Assembly: GCA_937875275.1 (NCBI GenBank)
Contig: CALNCC010000089.1
Span: forward strand, 1 to 17,778
DNA: 17,778 nucleotides
Direction of reading: 5' to 3'
From: an uncultured Dysgonomonas sp.
Lineage (GTDB): Bacteria > Bacteroidota > Bacteroidia > Bacteroidales > Dysgonomonadaceae
The position numbers and the translations under genes were made by a program. Positions 1 through 7,280 of the stretch are shown in pieces. Under the pieces are notes generated by a model. It was given only the letters and a program-made list of their open reading frames with translations, was not told the origin of the DNA and did not search any database. The stretch's first letter is position 1; each line of letters starts with the position of its first letter.

Positions 1-293
1 TCTTTCAGCTCAATAGACATCTGCTCCGAAGTCGTCTTCACCGACTTGGGTTTATATCCTTCCTTGTAGATGTTGATGTATTCGCCGGGCGAGGCATTGA
101 TCTGGAAATTGCCTTCGCAGTCGGTTATCGCCGTACGGCAATCTTGCCGAATGAGGACGCTTACCTGATCTAAGGGTTGCCCCGCTGTGTCGGTTATCGT
201 TCCTACAACAGGGCTTCGTTTTACCGTGTTGGTGGTCTGTGCCGATGCGTATATCGATGGTAGTAATATGAGTATCAGTAATAGTTTTTTCAT
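1..293 (-). CDS. Exported protein with N-terminal carboxypeptidase-regulatory-like domain, partial (3' end beyond window)
   Basis: The first 97 codons are visible, starting at the ATG at 293 and running off the left edge. Residues 1-19 are a signal peptide (MKKLLLILILLPSIYASAQ, with a likely signal peptidase I site at ASA-Q). From about residue 27 a beta-sandwich of the carboxypeptidase-regulatory-like type begins, with the typical elements VVGTITDTAGQPL, TAITDCEGNFQI and GEYINIYKEGY. In Bacteroidetes this domain stands at the front of SusC-type TonB-dependent receptors and of many other surface proteins, so the visible part does not decide the function. The start lies 14 bases after the stop of the VIT/vWA gene on the same strand, so the two are probably cotranscribed. 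The domain call is secure; calling it a receptor would be a guess because no plug or barrel is visible. Confidence 0.8.
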   Translation of the reverse strand, partial: MKKLLLILILLPSIYASAQTTNTVKRSPVVGTITDTAGQPLDQVSVLIRQDCRTAITDCEGNFQINASPGEYINIYKEGYKPKSVKTTSEQMSIELK

Positions 294-307
294 AATCTGT
301 GGTGTTT

Positions 308-3300
308 TTATTTAAACTCTATTTCTCCTATGTATATTCTTCGCCCCTCAGCTTGAGTGAGGCGCAAGGTTATCGTTTCTTTTTCTTCTTTGTTGGTCGC
401 ATAGCGTGTGAAGACATCGAGATAGATTGTCGTTGCGCCGATGAGAGTTTGCTCTCGGGTTCCGTAATAATTAAGCTCAATCTTGTATTTGCCCTTCACG
501 GCATCTCGTATTGTAAATTCTTCGGGTCCATATCCATTCCTCATGTCGCTCGACATGCTGCCACCGATGCGGGTAAGTCTGTTACTGTAATAACATTTTT
601 CGCCGTAAGGGTCGGTTACCCACAAGTCCATATCCGAATTGTCGGTGTCCCAATTGAGCACAACGCGCACATCCATCGGCATGTTGTATATCAGACGGTA
701 GTCGATAGCCTCTGTCTCTATCTTCACACCCTCACGCTTGGCTTGGTCTATCAGTGCGTTCATTTCCTCCAGCACGATGTTTTCCACGCCATCGAAACGG
801 CGGTCCCAATTCTTTGTGCATATCTCGTAGAGCAGGTCGATAGCTTTCTGATAGTTTCCGGACTGACCCTCGGCAAGTGCCAGATCGCGGTACGACTGCG
901 GCTCTTCGGGGCGCAACTCCAACACCCGTGCAAACAATGTGATGGCATCGTCGTTGTATCCGAGACGGAGCAGACGGTGCGCAAGCACTCGTATCCATCG
1001 GTAGTTTTGGTTTTCCAATTCGATGAGATTGGACAGGATGATAAACGCCTCGTCTTTCATCCCCTGTTCTTCAAATATGGTGGCAACATCGAGATAGAAG
1101 AACGGAGAAGATATATACTCTTCGCGCAACGACAGATAGGTCGCATAGAGTTGCGATTTGTCAGTTTCTTTCAGCGTCTTCATATAAGGCGCATCTGCCT
1201 CCCACCGTTGCAGAGAGATGCCTGCCGTCATCGGATTTGCACGCACTGCTCGGTCTGCAACACGTTCCTTGAGAATCGTCTCCCGGCTTTCAACCTGCAC
1301 CACATCGGCATTCGATATTGCCGCAGTTGTGCTGATCATTTTTTGAACACCAGTTCCTGTCATCACAAATTCCTCGACTTCTCTATCATCTAACCTCAAG
1401 GCAACATTCAGGTAACCTTCAATCTTCGCTACCGCGAATTGCTGCGCTTCATATCCTATATAGGAGACATGAAGAATATCGAGATCAGTGGCTCTCAGTT
1501 CAAACTCTCCATTCAAGTCTGTCGCTACACCTATACCCGGACGCCCAACCAAGGTTACGGAAGCCTGAATGATTGGTTCTCCGGTTTCTGCCTCAACAAC
1601 TTTCCCCGTTACAATTCGGGGCATTATTGTCTGTTGTTTCTCTTGCTGTTGGATCGGTTGTTCTTTATCCAGTCGGATAGTCATTTCAGTCGAATTGATT
1701 TTCGCTCCGGCTGAATGATATCCGGGTACATGAAACGTAATTGTATCGCCAAGAGAAGACCTTATCAAAGCCTTGCCATCCTGATCGGGATAAACCGTCT
1801 GACGTGAAAATCCATCATCACACAATAAGCTAGTCCGAAGAATAGGATTGCCATCTTGATCTATAAGCTTGCAATTTATCAGAATAAGCTCGCCCTTAGG
1901 GAACGTCCTATTCCACCATCCTTTGCGCTTTTCGAAGGCAAAAGCCACATCATTGATACGACGTTTGTTTATATCTTGTTTCGATTTAAACAATCGCTCT
2001 TTTCTATTATTAAACTCCGCCAACAGCTCGTCGGGAGGTGTGATGTCGAAATGGACATAATCTTCCACCCTTTCGAGAACGATGAGCGATGTGTTGCGGG
2101 TTACGATGCCGTAATTTTTCCCTATGCGGCTGATGGCGGCTTTGTTGTCGTCGTACATCAGCGACAGTTCGGCTATCTTCATCTGTGCCCACACGCGCGG
2201 TATGATGTTAGAGTAGTCGTCGGCTTGCGATGTGGAGACGTCTATCGTTTCGGTATAGAGCACCTTGTTGCCGATGCCGAAGCTGAGCGACACAAGGGCT
2301 GCCTCGCCCGTGAGCTTGCCACTGACGGCAAAGCCTGCCTGTGGATCGGATGCCGACAGAGAGGTGCTGAGGTCTTTGATCTGCGACTTGTTGTAGTCTA
2401 TCGATATCAGTCTGAATTCTTCGGCAAACAGCATATCCGAAGCCTTGTTGACAGGGGTATTCATCAGATTGATGTATTTTCCTCCCGACCGAGACGAGAG
2501 GTATTTGAGCATATCGTAGTTTGCGCTGAGCGTGGAGCTGATGGTGGTTACGCCGTTTGCATTCTGCGGCGAAATGGCTTTGCCCAGATTGGACAGCCCG
2601 TCGCTGAACAGCAGAATTTCTTTCAATCCGCTTGGGTTGAGGCTGAGCGCGTCTAACCGCGTAGCACCATCGTACACTACATTGTCGATGGCTGCCGACA
2701 ACGACTGCCAATTGCCATTGCTGACGGTGTGTGTTGCCGACTTCTGCGAGCGGCAGTTGAAGACTACAAAGTCAACCTCCACGTTTTTCGCTTTCTTGAA
2801 ATAGCGGTCGAGCAGTTGCTTCTCAAGCTCTACATTGCGATTCATCATCGACAACGAAGCATCCCAATAGATGGCTATATGTTTCGATTGCTCTTTGGGT
2901 TGCTGTATGACGCGAGGGTAAAGCTGCGCATAGAAAACCGTTTCGTTTCCCGTCTTTCCTTTTTCTACATATATGTCTTTCGCGGTGCGAGACGGAATGG
3001 TAAACACCAATTGCCCCGAAGCCTTGAATTTTGTTTTGCTGTACGATGCGGTATAGACATCGCCTGCCTTGTCGAAAGTGAATTTGCCCCACGGGCTTTT
3101 GTTGACGCGCGGCTGACGTTCGTTGCCATAGACGCGGGCATGGAGCGTGAAGTCGATAGCTTCGTGCCCGAAATGGACAGGCAGAAAAACCTGTAATCCG
3201 TCTTTTCCTTTTTTCAGCGTTTGCTCGTATGCTATTATGACACGGCGTTCGCCGCCTGCGGGCAATGGGTATATCCGTGTGCGGAAATTGTTGCCTTCGG

Positions 3301-3679
3301 TCATCTCCAGCAAACCGGGATCGACACCCCGACGGACAATGCTTTCAAAGACTTCTTGTCCGCGTGCTTTTTCTACGGGCACGCCATCACGCATTTTGCC
3401 ATTAATGTCGAGCGCAAAACGTGATACCGACTGACCCTCGCCAAGCGGAAATTGCAGTTGCCCTTCCATCACACGCGCATTGGGGTTGCGGAAGGTCATC
3501 TCCATAGTGGTTACGGCAAGCGAACCTACTACATCGACATCGACCTTGACGGTCGTCAGCTGGATAGGTTTTTCTTTTTTGTCGATATCGTCGACTACTA
3601 TTATGGGGCTTATGCCGATTTGCGCAGACAAAGCCAACGTTTGCAGGATGAGGGCAAAAAACAGCAATAGATTCTTCAT
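308..3679 (-). CDS. Exported VIT / von Willebrand A / CarboxypepD_reg-like / TPR / DUF2135 mosaic protein
   Basis: A 1123-residue protein with a signal peptide (about residues 1-19, LALSAQ). Domains in order: a VIT domain (about 25-155, with the family-typical GVDPGLLEMTEGNNFRTRIYPLP stretch); a von Willebrand A domain (about 265-415) with an intact metal-ion site D273-x-S275-x-S277, T340 and D360; a linker; a carboxypeptidase-regulatory-like domain (about 687-765, VTGKVVEAETGEPI... SYIGYEAQ); a short segment like the region after that domain in SusC proteins (about 768-790, EEFVMTGTGVQK); TPR-like helices (about 835-985); and a C-terminal DUF2135 domain (about 996-1123, VVLNWDTDNSDMDLWVTDPYG). 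VIT plus vWA proteins generally act in metal-dependent protein binding; the partner here is unknown. No transmembrane barrel is present despite the SusC-like segment. It probably sits in the periplasm or at the outer membrane. The gene has a candidate promoter upstream and a cotranscribed downstream gene. Confidence 0.9.
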   Translation of the reverse strand: MKNLLLFFALILQTLALSAQIGISPIIVVDDIDKKEKPIQLTTVKVDVDVVGSLAVTTMEMTFRNPNARVMEGQLQFPLGEGQSVSRFALDINGKMRDGVPVEKARGQEVFESIVRRGVDPGLLEMTEGNNFRTRIYPLPAGGERRVIIAYEQTLKKGKDGLQVFLPVHFGHEAIDFTLHARVYGNERQPRVNKSPWGKFTFDKAGDVYTASYSKTKFKASGQLVFTIPSRTAKDIYVEKGKTGNETVFYAQLYPRVIQQPKEQSKHIAIYWDASLSMMNRNVELEKQLLDRYFKKAKNVEVDFVVFNCRSQKSATHTVSNGNWQSLSAAIDNVVYDGATRLDALSLNPSGLKEILLFSDGLSNLGKAISPQNANGVTTISSTLSANYDMLKYLSSRSGGKYINLMNTPVNKASDMLFAEEFRLISIDYNKSQIKDLSTSLSASDPQAGFAVSGKLTGEAALVSLSFGIGNKVLYTETIDVSTSQADDYSNIIPRVWAQMKIAELSLMYDDNKAAISRIGKNYGIVTRNTSLIVLERVEDYVHFDITPPDELLAEFNNRKERLFKSKQDINKRRINDVAFAFEKRKGWWNRTFPKGELILINCKLIDQDGNPILRTSLLCDDGFSRQTVYPDQDGKALIRSSLGDTITFHVPGYHSAGAKINSTEMTIRLDKEQPIQQQEKQQTIMPRIVTGKVVEAETGEPIIQASVTLVGRPGIGVATDLNGEFELRATDLDILHVSYIGYEAQQFAVAKIEGYLNVALRLDDREVEEFVMTGTGVQKMISTTAAISNADVVQVESRETILKERVADRAVRANPMTAGISLQRWEADAPYMKTLKETDKSQLYATYLSLREEYISSPFFYLDVATIFEEQGMKDEAFIILSNLIELENQNYRWIRVLAHRLLRLGYNDDAITLFARVLELRPEEPQSYRDLALAEGQSGNYQKAIDLLYEICTKNWDRRFDGVENIVLEEMNALIDQAKREGVKIETEAIDYRLIYNMPMDVRVVLNWDTDNSDMDLWVTDPYGEKCYYSNRLTRIGGSMSSDMRNGYGPEEFTIRDAVKGKYKIELNYYGTREQTLIGATTIYLDVFTRYATNKEEKETITLRLTQAEGRRIYIGEIEFK

Positions 3680-3754
3680 AGCGGGTTGTTTTTCAAGCGT
3701 TTCTATTACAATGCTGACATCGGACGACTGATTGTTCCCGAATCAATTATCCTA

Positions 3755-3784
3755 TAAAGCTATGAAAAAAAATGGAAAAACAAT
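3755..3784 (-). promoter_or_regulatory. Candidate Bacteroidetes promoter for the VIT/vWA gene
   Basis: On the minus strand, TAGCTTTA (3762-3755) matches the -7 consensus TAnnTTTG at all but the last base. ATTG (3784-3781) lies 18 bases upstream as a possible -33 element. It sits about 76 bases before the ATG at 3679. The match is inexact and the surrounding DNA is T-rich, so this is tentative. Confidence 0.3.
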
Positions 3785-3822
3785 CCTTTTAGCGGAATGT
3801 TTTTTCGGTGTGTGCGAGCACC

Positions 3823-4425
3823 TTATTGCGGCAAGTCGCGTCGTTTGATGATAAATACATTCTTGGCATCGACATAGAGCAGCGGCAGTGCGTCTTGGTC
3901 TGTCCACATGGCGTTGCTGCGGCGAATGTCTTTGTGCGGAAAACCTTTCAGGTAGAATGTGTCTTGCGAATGGGGGTCGCTGAACGTAATTGCCGAGCGA
4001 CGGGCGGCGTCTTTGTCGATATGGGCATCGGATGCGCGAAGGCGGTCGCCAACGGTTTTCACGTAGTGGGCATTGTGCCGCTTGTCGGCGATGCTGAAGA
4101 TGAAGTACGAATATTTGCCGTCGTCGTCGTACAGGGCGGCAGGGCATGCGAGAAACGACCCTTCGGTGTTGACGAGCGTTTTCATAATGTGGCGCTTTAC
4201 GGCTTTGAGCCAGACAGTGCCCAGCATGAAGAAGATGACGAAGGGCAGGGTGTACCACGAAACCAACATCTCGGCCTTGAACAGGTAAAGCATGCCGGCA
4301 AGCCCCAAAAACATGATGAGCGAGGGGGCGACAAACAGAAAATTGCGCCACCAAGACAATCGTCCTGCATACTCGCGTTTAAAGCTTTTGTCTTTCTCTA
4401 ATGTAACACAATCGGTTGGTCTCAT
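3823..4425 (-). CDS. Two-helix membrane protein of unknown function
   Basis: A 200-residue protein that I do not recognise. Residues about 28-50 (WWRNFLFVAPSLIMFLGLAG...) and 55-75 (LVSWYTLPFVIFFMLGTVWL) are two hydrophobic helices joined by a few residues, giving a hairpin in the inner membrane. The N-terminus and the C-terminal 125 residues would lie on the same side. The C-terminal part mixes short beta-like stretches with charged residues (YDDDGKYSYFIFSIADKRH; LPLLYVDAKNVFIIKRRDLPQ), like a small soluble beta-rich domain. There is no signal peptide. It lies 158 bases downstream of rnhB and has its own good promoter match, so it is probably a separate unit. The downstream VIT/vWA gene is 143 bases away. 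The reading frame is convincing but the function cannot be inferred. Confidence 0.75.
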   Translation of the reverse strand: MRPTDCVTLEKDKSFKREYAGRLSWWRNFLFVAPSLIMFLGLAGMLYLFKAEMLVSWYTLPFVIFFMLGTVWLKAVKRHIMKTLVNTEGSFLACPAALYDDDGKYSYFIFSIADKRHNAHYVKTVGDRLRASDAHIDKDAARRSAITFSDPHSQDTFYLKGFPHKDIRRSNAMWTDQDALPLLYVDAKNVFIIKRRDLPQ

Positions 4426-4521
4426 ATTTTTTGTTGTTTTTCTTATAAATTATATGTTCATACTTTTCACATTACTAAGTTGTACATCCTTGAGCAAATG
4501 ATGGTGTATTGAAAACCACTG

Positions 4522-4552
4522 CAAATTTAGACAATCATTCGATTGACTGTAA
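4522..4552 (-). promoter_or_regulatory. Bacteroidetes promoter for the two-helix membrane protein
   Basis: On the minus strand TAAATTTG (4529-4522) is an exact match to the -7 element TAnnTTTG, followed by the frequent GCA. A weak -33 element, TTAC (4552-4549), lies 19 bases upstream. The spacer contains an interrupted palindrome CAATCGAATGATTG (5-base arms, 4534-4547 region), a possible operator. The box is about 97 bases before the ATG at 4425. Confidence 0.5.
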
Positions 4553-4583
4553 CCGCCGTTGTTGATTTTTAACAAATAGACTT

Positions 4584-5198
4584 TTATAAATCTAAGGTAA
4601 GCTGTTTTTCCAGCAGGGCAAAGCTCATGCGATGGTGCTCGGTTGCTCCGCACTCGGCTATTGCCTTGCGATGCGCCTTGGTGGGGTATCCCTTGTTTCT
4701 GTCCCACGCATATTGCGGATGTTGGGCGTGCAGTGCCATCATATAGTCGTCGCGATAGGTTTTGGCGAGGACGGATGCGGCGGCAATGGGCAGCAACTTG
4801 CTGTCTCCCTTGACAATGCAGGTGAAGGCTATCGCCGATGTTTTGTGGAAACGGTTGCCGTCTATCAGCAGGTGTTGGGGCGCAACGGCCAATTGGTCTA
4901 CCGCCCGCTGCATGGCAAGGAACGAGGCGTTGAGGATGTTTATCTTGTCTATCTCGCGATTGTCTACGATGCCCACCGCCCACGCTATGGCTTGCGACTC
5001 GATGATGGGGCGCAGCAGATAGCGATCCTTCTCGGTCAATTGTTTCGAGTCGGTGAGCTTGTCGTTACTGAAATGGGCAGGGAGAATAACCGCCGCCGCA
5101 AACACAGGTCCTGCGAGGCATCCTCTGCCGGCTTCGTCGCATCCGGCCTCGATGAGATGAGGGTAGAGAGAGAGTTGTAGCTTTTCGTGCTTTGCCAT
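4584..5198 (-). CDS. rnhB: Ribonuclease HII
   Basis: A 204-residue cytoplasmic enzyme of usual family length. It cleaves the RNA strand of RNA/DNA hybrids and nicks at single ribonucleotides misincorporated in DNA, so it acts in ribonucleotide excision repair. The N-terminal hallmark CDEAGRGCLAGPV (residues 20-32) carries the first two catalytic acids, D21 and E22. The LTDSKQL substrate-recognition stretch follows (about 48-54), then the third catalytic Asp in LLIDGN (about 112), and the SVLAKTYRDDYM region (about 142-153) with the fourth Asp. All catalytic positions are intact. It starts 3 bases after the stop of the metallophosphoesterase gene on the same strand, so it is the last gene of a three-gene operon. 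The link with two exported proteins looks positional rather than functional. Confidence 0.97.
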   Translation of the reverse strand: MAKHEKLQLSLYPHLIEAGCDEAGRGCLAGPVFAAAVILPAHFSNDKLTDSKQLTEKDRYLLRPIIESQAIAWAVGIVDNREIDKINILNASFLAMQRAVDQLAVAPQHLLIDGNRFHKTSAIAFTCIVKGDSKLLPIAAASVLAKTYRDDYMMALHAQHPQYAWDRNKGYPTKAHRKAIAECGATEHHRMSFALLEKQLTLDL

Positions 5199-5201
5199 CT
5201 G

Positions 5202-6440
5202 TCAGAATATTATTTCCACATCGTTGTCGGGCGGATAGAAGTCGAGTTCGCCGCTGAATGCGTCATCGTCAGACCCTTGCATGAGGTTGTCTACTGCGGC
5301 TTCGAGTTCGGGTGTCATTTTTTCGTCTCCGCCGAGATGCAATATAAACACTTGCGACAATACGTCTGCCATCGGTTTCAACACATTGTCGGGCATATTC
5401 AATCCCATGTTTTTCAGCTTGTTCTGCGCCATTCGGCGTGCTATGTCTTCCATCTGTCGACGGCTGTCGGCGGCAAGGTGTCGGCTGTCGGGCGTAGATG
5501 TTATGTTCTTCGTTTTCACGACAGCTCGGTCTGCATAGAGGTCGATGAGGCGATAGGCGAAAGGATAGGAGCAGAGCGCGCCTGTTTCGATATCGTATAT
5601 CTTGTTGCCATTGTCGGATGTGTACAGCGTGATGTCGTTGGCGTGGAAGTGCCCCGTGAACATCATCTTCACGCCATTGTCTGCCAACAGGGCGGCTATA
5701 CGTTGCCAGTCGGCGACAAGGTAGTCGGCAAAAAACGAAGATTGCATCGGCATGTGTTCTACCAATCCCCAGTGCATCATGCCCACTACACGCATGTTTT
5801 TCTCGCGGGCGAGGGCAAGCACCGACTCTATCCACGTACAGGTGGACGAGGGGATGCGTCCTGCCGATATGGTTTTGGATGTGTATTCTCGGTATCGGGC
5901 GGCGTCTATGGTCAGCAGCCAAGTGGTGTCGTCGAGCGCAGCCACGTAGCTCAGCGACGCCGTGTCGCGCTGTATGGCGTTGTCGTAACCGAAGGGTGCA
6001 TATATGTCGGCAAATTGCACGGGCGAGGTGCTTTCGGCATCGTAGGTCGTATTGCCTTTATATCCTCGGGGATGGGGCACATTGATGTCGTGATTGCCGG
6101 GAACGACAAACACTCGCACGCCCTTCTCGTGCAAGGGTTTGAGCTTTGCCGCAAAGTCTTGGTGGCTGAGCCGCTCGCCGTCTTTGGCTATGTCGCCGCA
6201 AACCAATAACACGTTGATGTCGCTCGCTGCAAAGTCGGCTATTACCTCGTCGACAATGGCGGACGACTCCACGATATTTCGCCCCGATGTGAGCACATAG
6301 TCCTGCGCTGCATATCCGCCATCCATCAATTGTGCCGACAGATAGTGTGTGTCGGTCATCACGCCGATGCGCAACGGCGATTGCGCCTGCAACGACAACA
6401 GACTGAACGACAGAAGATATAGCGCGATAAGTTTTTTCAT
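5202..6440 (-). CDS. Exported calcineurin-like metallophosphoesterase
   Basis: A 412-residue protein with a signal peptide (about residues 1-20, LLSLQAQ), hence periplasmic or surface-exposed. It carries the complete di-metal phosphoesterase signature: D30-x-H32 (MTDTHY), G82-D83 (CGDIAKDGE), G115-N116-H117-D118, a later His in MMHWGLVEH (about 221) and TGHFHAND (about 262-269). These residues bind two metal ions and hydrolyse phosphomonoesters or phosphodiesters; the substrate cannot be read from sequence. The C-terminal 120 residues after the catalytic domain are mainly helical and acidic near the end. It follows the C39-like gene by one base and precedes rnhB by 3 bases, so all three are probably one transcript. 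The family call is secure; the cellular role is open. Confidence 0.93.
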   Translation of the reverse strand: MKKLIALYLLSFSLLSLQAQSPLRIGVMTDTHYLSAQLMDGGYAAQDYVLTSGRNIVESSAIVDEVIADFAASDINVLLVCGDIAKDGERLSHQDFAAKLKPLHEKGVRVFVVPGNHDINVPHPRGYKGNTTYDAESTSPVQFADIYAPFGYDNAIQRDTASLSYVAALDDTTWLLTIDAARYREYTSKTISAGRIPSSTCTWIESVLALAREKNMRVVGMMHWGLVEHMPMQSSFFADYLVADWQRIAALLADNGVKMMFTGHFHANDITLYTSDNGNKIYDIETGALCSYPFAYRLIDLYADRAVVKTKNITSTPDSRHLAADSRRQMEDIARRMAQNKLKNMGLNMPDNVLKPMADVLSQVFILHLGGDEKMTPELEAAVDNLMQGSDDDAFSGELDFYPPDNDVEIIF

Positions 6441-6441
6441 C

Positions 6442-7005
6442 TTAGTCTTTCTTGCGCACGCTGTAAGTCATGATATCGGTACCGTTTACCTTTCGCACAA
6501 TTTCTTTTGTGTTTCGGAGTATCAACGTATGACTCGCCTGCTTGCTGTATGAAACGAACTCGCCATCTGCCGTTTGTTTGTGTACGACAAACATGTGCCA
6601 GCCCATGTCGGACGGAAGGGAGATGATTACTTTTCGCCCTGCCTTGAGTTCCTTCTCTATCGTTTGGAAAAGACTATCTATCGGGAAGTCTGCGTTTCGC
6701 GGCAAATCGAATTGATGGAAGAAAGTAACGCCGTACAGTTCCGTTTTGTCGAAGTTGAGGAAAGAACCATCAATCTTGTTTTTCCAATCTTGCTGCAAGT
6801 CATAGAAGTCCGGACTTACAACTTTGCAATATTTTAGCACCATTTCCACCGTTGATGGGATGCACGATGACTGAAAGAGCTGATTGTGATTGTTTACAAC
6901 CGAATCGAAAAAATCGCAGTCGTCAACCTTCTGCGTTTGAGCCTTCAATGGCAGATAAACTGAGGCGAAGATTATGACAACTATACTAACGAGAATCTTT
7001 TTCAT
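6442..7005 (-). CDS. Exported papain-fold protein, C39-like peptidase family
   Basis: A 187-residue protein with an N-terminal signal peptide (MKKILVSIVVIIFASVYLPL...). The sequence around Cys48, LFQSSCIPSTVEMVLKY, matches the start of papain-fold C39-like domains: an oxyanion Gln (Q42 or Q45), the nucleophile Cys at the head of a helix, and Pro two residues later. The second catalytic block is GWHMFVVHK with His137 on a beta strand after KVIISLPSD. In C39 peptidases a third residue, Asp or Asn, normally lies about 15 residues later; here that position reads VSYSK, with no acid. It may therefore be a weak or inactive peptidase, or use another third residue. It is the first gene of the operon with the phosphoesterase and rnhB, under a good promoter match 60 bases upstream. 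It has the full-length domain and no toxin-exporter fusion. Confidence 0.65.
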   Translation of the reverse strand: MKKILVSIVVIIFASVYLPLKAQTQKVDDCDFFDSVVNNHNQLFQSSCIPSTVEMVLKYCKVVSPDFYDLQQDWKNKIDGSFLNFDKTELYGVTFFHQFDLPRNADFPIDSLFQTIEKELKAGRKVIISLPSDMGWHMFVVHKQTADGEFVSYSKQASHTLILRNTKEIVRKVNGTDIMTYSVRKKD

Positions 7006-7064
7006 AAGTAGAAATTGTTTTTGAGATTTTTATTGTTTCCCCCAAACTCTTAGAGCCTGATTAA

Positions 7065-7072
7065 CAAAGATA
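7065..7072 (-). promoter_or_regulatory. Promoter -7 element of the C39-like/phosphoesterase/rnhB operon
   Basis: On the minus strand TATCTTTG exactly matches TAnnTTTG and lies 60 bases before the ATG at 7005. No clear TTG-type -33 element sits at the usual 19-base spacing; TGTG about 18 bases upstream is the nearest. Because the operon genes have almost no gap between them, this would drive all three. Confidence 0.5.
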
Positions 7073-7134
7073 GTATTTTCTTCAATTCGACACACGCTAC
7101 GCGAAGAGAGTTTCTTTTTTTATATTTTGTAAGA

Positions 7135-7167
7135 ATTGAGTTAAGATTGAGTTTCCTACTTTATTTG
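7135..7167 (+). promoter_or_regulatory. Candidate promoter for the beta-propeller array
   Basis: TTTATTTG (7160-7167) matches TAnnTTTG except at the second base, followed by CA. ATTG (7135-7138) lies 21 bases upstream as a possible -33 element. It sits about 115 bases before the first lipoprotein ATG, in the 275-base divergent gap. It is the only reasonable candidate found on this strand there. Confidence 0.3.
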
Positions 7168-7280
7168 CACCTGCTCTTTTTTTTAGTTTCTTTATCGGGT
7201 ACATTGGCAATCATGGAGAAAGAGTCCCCTGGAGAAAAATGTAATCATAGTCGTGTGTGAGAATTATTAAACCGGAAATC

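Noticed and set aside
299..1393. 364-codon open frame on the plus strand inside the VIT/vWA gene
   Set aside because: It is antisense to a well-supported 1123-residue gene with recognised domains, has no family pattern itself, and is rich in Cys/His typical of shadow frames.
7257..7280. GTG at 7257 as start of propeller copy 1
   Set aside because: It would put eight extra residues (MRIIKPEI) before a complete lipoprotein signal beginning MKNLK. The ATG at 7281 gives normal signal length.
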